A DNA stretch of 6,972 bases, taken from Cryomorphaceae bacterium (GTDB lineage Bacteria; Bacteroidota; Bacteroidia; Flavobacteriales; Schleiferiaceae). The first letter of the stretch is position 1; the number at the start of each line of letters is the position of its first letter. The stretch spans positions 1 to 6,972 of the forward strand of contig DLWR01000206.1 of assembly GCA_003444795.1 (NCBI GenBank), written 5' to 3'. The position numbers and the translations under genes are program-made. Under the pieces are notes generated by a model. It made no database searches and was not told where the DNA came from. It saw only the letters and a list, made by a program, of their open reading frames with translations. Of this stretch, positions 1 through 5,172 are shown in pieces.

Positions 1-183
1 GACCGCGCATAAATTCTGGAGAACCAACTGCACCTCTACGGTTAGTGAGGCCATGTTTAATTCTCCCGTTTTAGGGTCCAGGGCAATCTGTCCGGATATA
101 AACAAAAAATCACCGGCGCGCACCGCTTGGCTGTATGGGCCTATCGGTTCGGGGGCATGAGGGCTGTGGATAATCTGTGGCAT
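1..183 (-). CDS. ridA: RidA/YjgF/UK114 family enamine/imine deaminase, N-terminal part (cut by window edge)
   Basis: Translating the minus strand from an ATG at 183 gives 61 uninterrupted codons that run off the left edge. RidA proteins are usually about 125-130 aa, so roughly half is present. The N-terminus has the family signature: [13 protein letters not shown] at about residues 9-21, then a beta strand with [17 protein letters not shown] at about 28-42. RidA proteins are small cytosolic trimers that hydrolyse reactive enamine/imine intermediates released by PLP enzymes such as threonine dehydratase; the catalytic Arg lies in the missing C-terminal half, so activity cannot be judged here. 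The gene is divergent from gapN, with 42 bp between start codons. I recall ridA lying next to lptD in other Bacteroidota; here both are on the minus strand but gapN and pabA/trpG separate them. The family call is secure; the exact substrate is not known. Confidence 0.93.
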   Translation of the reverse strand, partial: MPQIIHSPHAPEPIGPYSQAVRAGDFLFISGQIALDPKTGELNMASLTVEVQLVLQNLCAV

Positions 184-212
184 AGGTCACGCAAGTTTTC
201 AGCCAAATTCGG

Positions 213-220
213 TAATCTTG
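213..220 (+). promoter_or_regulatory. Possible Bacteroidota -7 box upstream of gapN
   Basis: TAATCTTG matches the Bacteroidota -7 consensus TAnnTTTG at 5 of 6 fixed positions and ends 5 bp before the proposed gapN ATG. No good -33 TTG element is seen at the usual distance. If used, transcription would start at or next to the ATG, giving a leaderless or nearly leaderless mRNA. The spacer to the divergent ridA is only 42 bp, so any ridA promoter must also lie here or within gapN; I see no good -7 box for ridA. Confidence 0.4.
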
Positions 221-225
221 ATGAT

Positions 226-1818
226 ATGAAAGCATTTCCTAGAACCCCACTCGCCGCACAACCCGCACAGAGTCATGTTGAACACACCGTATTGGGCGGA
301 GCCCTTGTCCCTTGGGTCGGCCCGACCATGGAGGTGTACTCCCCAACTATGGGCGAAAGTCCGAACGGTCCAGCGCGCGTTTGCCTGGGGTCTATTCCCC
401 GGATGGATGGGGCTGCAAGTCTAGCCGCCCTGGATGCCGCAGAAAAGGCCTTTGACTATGGCATGGGCGAATGGCCTACCGCTTCCATGGCGACACGGGT
501 CGAAGCCGTGGAGGCCTTTATCAAAGCTATGGTGGCGGTTCGCGAGGATGTCGTCCGTCTTTTGATGTGGGAAATTGGCAAGGTTCGGCCGGATGCAGAG
601 AAGGAATTTGACCGAACCGTAGACTACCTACGGGACACCATCCAAAGCGTGAAAGCGATGGAGCGAGAGGCCATTCACTTTCGGGAGGAAGGAGGCTTTT
701 TAGCGCAAGTACGCCGCGTACCCCTTGGGGTGGCGCTCATTATGGGACCCTATAATTATCCGTTAAACGAAACCTTTACCACCCTCTTTCCCGCTCTGCT
801 AATGGGGAACACGGTGATTTTCAAACCGGCCAAATACGGCGTCCTTCTCATCACCCCTTTGATGGAGGCCTTCGCAACGTGCTTTCCTCCCGGGGTTGTG
901 AATATTATTCTCGGCCGAGGCCGCGAGACCGTGTCGGCCATCATGGAAACGGGCCGAATTCACACCATGGCCTTCATCGGCACACACAAGGGCGCAAGCG
1001 ACCTCAAACGCCTACACCCCCACCCCCACCGCCTCCGCGCAGTCTTAGGGCTTGACGCTAAAAATCCAGGCATTATCATGGACGATGCTAACCTCGACTT
1101 GGCTGTAGCCCAATCCTTGGCCGGTTCGCTCAGCTTCAACGGTCAGCGGTGTACCGCCCTAAAAATTCTTTGGGTCCAAAAAGGCATTCATGACGCCTTC
1201 GTGGAAAAACTTTCAACGGGAATTGAAGACCTGACCTGGGGACTTCCCTGGGAAAATGGGTCGAAGATTACGGCTCTCCCCGAAAATGGAAAAACGGCCT
1301 ACCTCAACGAGCTCGTACAAGACGCACTTAGCAAGGGCGCTCAGATTGCGAATGCTTCTGGTGGACAGTTTGATGAAACCTTCTTTGCTCCAACGCTCTT
1401 GACCGGGGTCACCGCGGACATGCGCATCTATCACGAGGAGCAATTTGGGCCGGTAGTGCCCGTTGTCGCCTTTGACGACATCCAGGAGCCAATTGCATAT
1501 GGAGTACAATCACCCTACGGCCAGCAGGTTAGACTCTTTATCCAGCATCCTGAATCCTTAGGTCGCCTCGTGGACGTATTTGTGCAACAAGTGGGACGCG
1601 TGAACATCAATGCGCAATGCCAGCGAGGACCGGATACTTTCCCATTCAACGGCCGGAAGGATTCCGCAGAAGGCACCTTGTCGGTCTACGATGCTTTGCG
1701 GGCTTTCTCCATACGCAGCCTCGTAACATTTGCATCCACCGGGGATCAAAAAGCCTTGGTTTCAGAGGTCCTTTCGCACCGAAGCAGCCAATTCCTGAGT
1801 ACGGATTTCTATTTGTAG
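226..1818 (+). CDS. gapN: NADP-dependent non-phosphorylating glyceraldehyde-3-phosphate dehydrogenase (GapN-like aldehyde dehydrogenase)
   Basis: A 530-aa aldehyde dehydrogenase superfamily protein, predicted cytosolic. GapN oxidises glyceraldehyde 3-phosphate directly to 3-phosphoglycerate, making NADPH and bypassing the ATP-forming step of glycolysis. Visible motifs: oxyanion Asn177 in GPYNYP, cofactor Lys200 in FKPAK, the FIGTHKG nucleotide loop (250-256), nucleophile Cys309 in FNGQRCT, and Glu405 in EEQFGPV. Residues matching the phosphate-binding set of Streptococcus mutans GapN (Arg124, Tyr170, Arg301, Arg459, from memory) appear as Arg130, Tyr178, Arg308 and Arg467; the C-terminal NINAQCQRGPDTFPF block is typical of GapN relatives. 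Odd: at the ELGGK motif this protein reads GLDAK (275-279), so the usual general-base Glu is Gly. I chose ATG 226 because an in-frame upstream start at 127 would overlap the ridA coding region and add residues unlike the family. A non-GapN aldehyde substrate remains possible. Confidence 0.85.
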   Translation: MKAFPRTPLAAQPAQSHVEHTVLGGALVPWVGPTMEVYSPTMGESPNGPARVCLGSIPRMDGAASLAALDAAEKAFDYGMGEWPTASMATRVEAVEAFIKAMVAVREDVVRLLMWEIGKVRPDAEKEFDRTVDYLRDTIQSVKAMEREAIHFREEGGFLAQVRRVPLGVALIMGPYNYPLNETFTTLFPALLMGNTVIFKPAKYGVLLITPLMEAFATCFPPGVVNIILGRGRETVSAIMETGRIHTMAFIGTHKGASDLKRLHPHPHRLRAVLGLDAKNPGIIMDDANLDLAVAQSLAGSLSFNGQRCTALKILWVQKGIHDAFVEKLSTGIEDLTWGLPWENGSKITALPENGKTAYLNELVQDALSKGAQIANASGGQFDETFFAPTLLTGVTADMRIYHEEQFGPVVPVVAFDDIQEPIAYGVQSPYGQQVRLFIQHPESLGRLVDVFVQQVGRVNINAQCQRGPDTFPFNGRKDSAEGTLSVYDALRAFSIRSLVTFASTGDQKALVSEVLSHRSSQFLSTDFYL

Positions 1819-1992
1819 GTTGAAAGGCCACGCGGATTAAGGGTTTAAGGGTGCAAGGGGGAGCGTCCTGATTTTTGAACAGAGCCTCCCGGCGCGCAGA
1901 GAAAATCCCTCAAAATGCGCGTGGATAAAAGAGCATAAACGTTTAAAAAACGCCCCCTTTTAACCCTTTTAGGCTTTTACCCTTCTACCCTT
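1819..1992. other. Convergent intergenic region between gapN and pabA/trpG
   Basis: About 174 bp between two genes that converge. It holds two facing 8-bp repeat arrays, a 7-bp inverted repeat CCACGCG/CGCGTGG (1828-1834 and 1918-1924), a nested 6-bp inverted repeat CGCGCA/TGCGCG (1893-1898 and 1916-1921; loop 17 nt), and the palindrome TAAACGTTTA (1936-1945). No classical hairpin followed by a U-tract is seen on either strand. The likely role is bidirectional transcription termination or transcript 3'-end formation, but this is inference. I see no ORF with coding character here. Confidence 0.55.
1837..1861 (+). repeat. 8-bp periodic AAGGG array after gapN stop
   Basis: AAGGG occurs at 1839, 1847 and 1855, exactly 8 bp apart, ending in a run of five G. 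It starts about 20 bp after the gapN stop codon and reads as AAGGG on the gapN sense strand. It faces the CCCTT array at 1953-1998, so RNA reading through the convergent gap could pair the two. Only three units are present, so on its own this array would be weak; the other two arrays make it credible. Confidence 0.7.
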
Positions 1993-1998
1993 TCACCC
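1953..1998 (-). repeat. 8-bp periodic AAGGGT array overlapping the pabA/trpG stop codon
   Basis: On the plus strand, CCC triplets fall at 1955, 1964, 1980, 1988 and 1996, with a degenerate unit (GGC) at 1972; spacings are 9, 8, 8, 8 and 8. In the sense of pabA/trpG this is a run of AAAAGGGT-like octamers. The first unit supplies the last codons and part of the stop of the gene, so the array begins inside the coding sequence and continues downstream. Five GGG tracts on the minus strand, with loops of 5, 5, 13 and 6 nt, make a loose G-quadruplex conceivable. Confidence 0.8.
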
Positions 1999-2565
1999 TT
2001 TTGCGACCGCTACCCAATTGGCGAGTATGCGATCACCCTCTGGGGTAAGCACGCTCTCTGGGTGAAATTGCACGGCGTAGGCCTTTTGCTCGGGCCATTC
2101 TGCCGCCATGGGAATGCCTTCCGTGCTGGTCGCAACACAGGCGGGTCCTAAGTCTTCTTTTCGGACCGCCCAAGAATGGTACAATCCTACCTTCAAAGAC
2201 GATGAAAGGCCATGAAAAAGTACAGACGTCTCGGAAACTACGTGGAGATCACGTGCCACTCCATGCTGAGGAGGGCCCGCATGATACAGCTTTGCACCAA
2301 AGTGCAGGCCCAAGGCTTGCATGCCCAAACAAACCCCGAGGACAGGCTTAGTGCCCACCATTTGACGGACCGCTTCCATCAAGCAACCTGAATCTTCTGG
2401 CAATCCAGGCCCTGGGGACAAAATCACCGCATCTGCAGCAGCCAAAACCGTTAATGCTTTGGGATCATCGTTGCGAACGACCCCCACCCCATCCACCATA
2501 GGTTCTAACCGATGGACCAAATTGTAGGTGAAGGAATCCAAATTATCAAGGACAGCGATGCGCAT
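1993..2565 (-). CDS. pabA: Class I glutamine amidotransferase subunit of aminodeoxychorismate/anthranilate synthase (PabA/TrpG type)
   Basis: A 190-aa protein, the usual length for a free-standing PabA/TrpG. It hydrolyses glutamine and passes ammonia to a chorismate-binding partner (PabB for folate, TrpE for tryptophan); some organisms use one subunit for both. The N-terminus MRIAVLDNLDSFTYNLV is the family hallmark. The triad is visible: Cys79 in GVCLGMQ, His168 and Glu170 in QFHPES. The SPGPG oxyanion-region motif is at 50-54. I chose ATG 2565 because the family starts with this MRIxxLDNxDSFT sequence; the in-frame ATG at 2646 would add 27 non-family residues. No pabB or trpE is in the window, so PabA and TrpG cannot be told apart. 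The last three codons (Ala-Lys-Gly) lie in or next to the AAGGGT repeat array. A TAnnTTTG box sits 4 bp before the start. Confidence 0.93.
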   Translation of the reverse strand: MRIAVLDNLDSFTYNLVHRLEPMVDGVGVVRNDDPKALTVLAAADAVILSPGPGLPEDSGCLMEAVRQMVGTKPVLGVCLGMQALGLHFGAKLYHAGPPQHGVARDLHVVSETSVLFHGLSSSLKVGLYHSWAVRKEDLGPACVATSTEGIPMAAEWPEQKAYAVQFHPESVLTPEGDRILANWVAVAKG

Positions 2566-2569
2566 GGCA

Positions 2570-2577
2570 CAAAGGTA
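2570..2577 (-). promoter_or_regulatory. Bacteroidota -7 box (TACCTTTG) for pabA/trpG
   Basis: On the minus strand TACCTTTG is an exact match to TAnnTTTG and ends 4 bp before the chosen start codon. With the usual distance from box to transcription start, the mRNA would begin at or very near the ATG. No -33 TTG is found at standard spacing, so support rests on the -7 match and its position; it also supports start 2565 over 2646. Confidence 0.55.
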
Positions 2578-2593
2578 GCAGGGAGTTAGGTAT

Positions 2594-2639
2594 GCGCCCC
2601 GTTCGGCGCTAGTCAAGAAGGCATAGGGCACGCCTGCCC
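2594..2639 (-). other. Two small hairpins between lptD and pabA/trpG
   Basis: GGGCA-CGCC-TGCCC (2626-2639; 5-bp stem, 4-nt loop) and GCGCC-CCGTTC-GGCGC (2594-2609; 5-bp stem, 6-nt loop) follow one another about 40 and 70 bp after the lptD stop codon. Neither is followed by a T-run, so they are not textbook intrinsic terminators; they could help stop or process the lptD transcript before the pabA/trpG promoter. Stems this short can occur by chance. Confidence 0.3.
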
Positions 2640-2651
2640 AACGCAAGCAAT

Positions 2652-2677
2652 CCCCTACACCCTTACACCCTTACACA
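2652..2677 (-). repeat. 8-bp periodic GTGTAAGG array after lptD stop
   Basis: On the plus strand the units are CCCCTACA, CCCTTACA and CCCTTACA in exact 8-bp register, followed by a degenerate unit that runs into the lptD stop. In the sense of lptD the array begins directly after the stop codon and reads GTGTAAGG. It shares the AAGGGT core and period of the other two arrays but has its own spacer letters, so it is homogenised internally rather than a copy of them. Confidence 0.75.
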
Positions 2678-2678
2678 C

Positions 2679-5168
2679 TCAATAGTCACCAATACCTCGG
2701 CGGCGTTCCAGTTTCAGGGCGGACATGAGGGGGGCCTTCACGCCAATGCCGATGTTGTAGGAACGAGCATAGCCAAATGGAACCCATCGAATCCGCATCT
2801 CCCAGCAGTGCAGCTGGCGCAAAACGTCAATCGTCGTGAAGGTGAAGTCACGGGCCTTTAGGTCGTAACCCGAATTGATACCAAGACGCCAATTGGCGGT
2901 GGGCTCCCAGGAGGCGTCGATTCGAACGCTTTGAGTGGTGTTCATCGCCATGGAGCCCGGAGCGGCATTTTGGCGCAACGAATACCCCACATTGAAGGTC
3001 CATGGTGCATGCCAGTCCATGAAATCCATGTACCCGTAGTAATCCGGATATAAGTCTTGCTCCAAGCCAAATTCATTCATGGGCGCCACCGGACGTCCCG
3101 CCGCATTGCCGCCTCGGAAACGCAGATCCACGGATAATTGATGTAAGGACGGACGCAAGGGCCCTTGACCTGCCTCCCAGGCAAAATCCTCGGTGCGTTG
3201 CCCACTGGAATCGATCGCATACCAGTCATACGCCCCTTGGTAGGATACGCGCACTTTGTTCTTCAAGAAGCTGGTGCTCGCTCGGACCCCCACTGGGCTC
3301 AGAGGGTTGCTGGTGAGAATCGGGTTGTAATTGCTCTCCAGGGTAAAGTCCTCCAAGAGGTTGAATTTCTTCGCAGTTCCGGAATCTCCGGGTGCCAACC
3401 ATTTACCGTCCAACGAATTCCGTAGACGGAAATTGAAGCCTCCTTGGTTGCCCAATCCAGGCCCTCCATAGATGAAGCCTTGGTAGCGCGAATAGGTCTT
3501 GAAGGTGCCGGCGGTATCGCTTTGGACTGTTTGGTAGGCATTCCACTGCGACCCCGTAAAATCGGGAACAAATCGCCAGCTTGCAGAGGGATAGAGCATG
3601 TGACGCACCGCCTTGATGGGGCCCCGCTTAAAATTGAACAAGCCATAGATCGTGGTACTCGCCCCAGCGCTTACACCGTATTCACGCGCAGCAAAAAATC
3701 CTGTGAGCGTATCCTTCACGACGGAAGAGGACATCGAATCCCAGCGGTAGTCCAACGCATAGGGATACCAGCGTTCCTGATAGGTGGCATTGGGCGTAAC
3801 GGTGATATAGCGCAGCACTTTCAAGTTGGTGTTCATGGCCGCGCTGTGGTTGACGCCAGAACGAATTCGGTCAGCCGCAAAAAGCACATGAGGCGTCGCC
3901 ATTTCCGTCAAGAGGCCATTAGTTTCGTTTCGCGCTTGCATGCTATAGGTGAGGCCTATCTTCTCATACCAACGCGTGCTGCCCACCGGGTTTCGGCGCG
4001 CAAAGGGTTGAATGCGTGTCATGCCCAAATTCACCTCAGGCAAGCTCAGACTCAAGGTTCCGTTCTGGTTGTTTTGGCGGTGGCGCGCCGCAGCAGTCAG
4101 CGAAAAAGGGCTTCCAGGCCAACGCTTGGTATAGCTGATGGACGAGGACATGTCGTTCTTTTGAAAATCCTGGGCGTTGGTGGTGGTGTTTTTGAAGAAA
4201 GAACCCGTTGCCAATTCTACCCGGGCACTAAAGGATTGACTTGGGTGTGCTTTGGCATCCTGGGTATGGCTCCAGGTGATGCGGTAATCTTTAGCATCCA
4301 TGAATTGACCGCTGGGTGCACGGGGGTCGCCAAATTTGGTTCGGTTGATCTGCAGCCCCAAATTGCCCGAATACTTGTACCGAAACCGGTAATTACTCGC
4401 CGCCTGAATGCCGTAGGACCCAAGCGTATAGATATCCCCGGTCAAACGCAAGTCATAGTGGTCATTGAAGGCCCAATAATACCCACCTCCAACGAGTCCC
4501 AATCCCCACTCCCGCTTATCGGCGAACGTGGGTAGAATGTAGCCACTCGCCTGCTTGTCCATCATGGGAAAAAATGCAAACGGAAGACCTAGCGGCGTAG
4601 GAAGGTCCAGAATTTCCAAAAATGCCGGGCCGGTCACAATGCGTCGTCCCACATCCAAGCGCGCTTTTTGGGTCACAATGGCAAAGTGTGGATGCTCGTG
4701 GTTACAGGTCGTGAAAGACATCGCCCCCAAGTAGTACGAGCTGTCTTCCAACATTTTAATGCGTTCTCCGGGCAAATAGCCCCCACTCTCCGTGGTATTG
4801 CCTTGGTAGACCCATCCTTTTTGGGTCACGTAATTGTATTTCAAGGTGTCTGCCCCAAACTTCCGATCGCCCTGCGTGAAGATGGGGCGACCTTGGACCT
4901 TGCCCGATGCCGCATCACGCTCCCCGTAGGCCGTCAGGAGGTGATTTTCGTAATCGATTTTAATGGTGTATGCACGCAATTCCAATCCCTCCATGGTGAC
5001 GATAGCGTCTTCGCGCAGCAGAACCGCATTTTCACCCACCAAATACAGTCCATCTTGCTTGGAATGAAATTGGATAGGGGATGTACGTGGATCTTCTTGA
5101 CCAAAGGCCGAAAAAGAACCCAGCGCCAGCAGGCAAGTTGCCGTTAAACCGCGTAATTTTGTGTGCAT
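2679..5168 (-). CDS. lptD: LPS assembly outer-membrane protein LptD (OstA/Imp)
   Basis: An 829-aa predicted outer-membrane beta-barrel that would insert lipopolysaccharide into the outer leaflet, receiving it from the periplasmic Lpt bridge. A signal peptide spans about residues 1-24 (Lys4, Arg6, then a hydrophobic stretch ending AFGQ). Residues about 40-180 form an OstA/LptA-like beta-jellyroll domain with features such as GENAVLLREDAIVTMEGLEL and ADTLKYNY. TTCNHEHPHF (153-162) and PLGLPFAFFP (192-201) resemble the conserved junction into the barrel. The remaining roughly 600 residues are rich in alternating aromatic/polar strands with Asn/Gly/Ser turns, as in a large barrel. The mature protein has only two cysteines, Cys155 and Cys788, suggesting one disulfide between periplasmic domain and barrel end. 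I prefer ATG 5168 because the signal peptide follows directly; ATG 5174 and 5189 are in-frame alternatives that enter the divergent amidase. The call rests on architecture and these blocks. Confidence 0.88.
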   Translation of the reverse strand: MHTKLRGLTATCLLALGSFSAFGQEDPRTSPIQFHSKQDGLYLVGENAVLLREDAIVTMEGLELRAYTIKIDYENHLLTAYGERDAASGKVQGRPIFTQGDRKFGADTLKYNYVTQKGWVYQGNTTESGGYLPGERIKMLEDSSYYLGAMSFTTCNHEHPHFAIVTQKARLDVGRRIVTGPAFLEILDLPTPLGLPFAFFPMMDKQASGYILPTFADKREWGLGLVGGGYYWAFNDHYDLRLTGDIYTLGSYGIQAASNYRFRYKYSGNLGLQINRTKFGDPRAPSGQFMDAKDYRITWSHTQDAKAHPSQSFSARVELATGSFFKNTTTNAQDFQKNDMSSSISYTKRWPGSPFSLTAAARHRQNNQNGTLSLSLPEVNLGMTRIQPFARRNPVGSTRWYEKIGLTYSMQARNETNGLLTEMATPHVLFAADRIRSGVNHSAAMNTNLKVLRYITVTPNATYQERWYPYALDYRWDSMSSSVVKDTLTGFFAAREYGVSAGASTTIYGLFNFKRGPIKAVRHMLYPSASWRFVPDFTGSQWNAYQTVQSDTAGTFKTYSRYQGFIYGGPGLGNQGGFNFRLRNSLDGKWLAPGDSGTAKKFNLLEDFTLESNYNPILTSNPLSPVGVRASTSFLKNKVRVSYQGAYDWYAIDSSGQRTEDFAWEAGQGPLRPSLHQLSVDLRFRGGNAAGRPVAPMNEFGLEQDLYPDYYGYMDFMDWHAPWTFNVGYSLRQNAAPGSMAMNTTQSVRIDASWEPTANWRLGINSGYDLKARDFTFTTIDVLRQLHCWEMRIRWVPFGYARSYNIGIGVKAPLMSALKLERRRGIGDY
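5154..5161 (+). promoter_or_regulatory. Bacteroidota -7 box (TAATTTTG) for the amidase, inside lptD
   Basis: TAATTTTG is an exact TAnnTTTG match and lies 11 bp before the amidase ATG at 5173, predicting a leader of only a few nucleotides. It is within the first codons of lptD. A TTG at 5138-5140 is too close (13 bp) to be a standard -33 element. Confidence 0.55.
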
Positions 5169-5172
5169 CCCC

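Noticed and set aside
127..225. 33-codon N-terminal extension of the aldehyde dehydrogenase reading frame
   Set aside because: It overlaps the ridA coding region on the opposite strand, has no resemblance to the family N-terminus, and a good start with a -7-like box exists at 226.
1893..1921. CGCGCA/TGCGCG hairpin as an intrinsic terminator
   Set aside because: The 6-bp stem has a 17-nt loop and no T-run follows on either strand, so it does not meet the standard pattern; recorded only as part of the intergenic description.
1953..1998. CRISPR-like or telomere-like interpretation of the short repeats
   Set aside because: Units are only 8 bp with no unique spacers, so it is not CRISPR; a telomere is unlikely inside a dense bacterial gene region with genes continuing on both sides.
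2566..2646. 27-codon upstream extension of pabA/trpG to ATG 2646
   Set aside because: Family members begin at the MRIxxLDNxDSFT sequence, and the extension would place the -7 box inside the gene.
3444..4535. 363-codon open frame on the plus strand, antisense to lptD
   Set aside because: It lies fully inside lptD, shows no recognisable domain, and is rich in Arg/Gly/Ile/His as expected for the complement of a beta-barrel gene; lptD is a full-length, convincing gene.
4668..5147. 159-codon open frame antisense to the lptD N-terminal region
   Set aside because: It is a shadow of the lptD signal peptide and OstA-domain codons, with no family features of its own.
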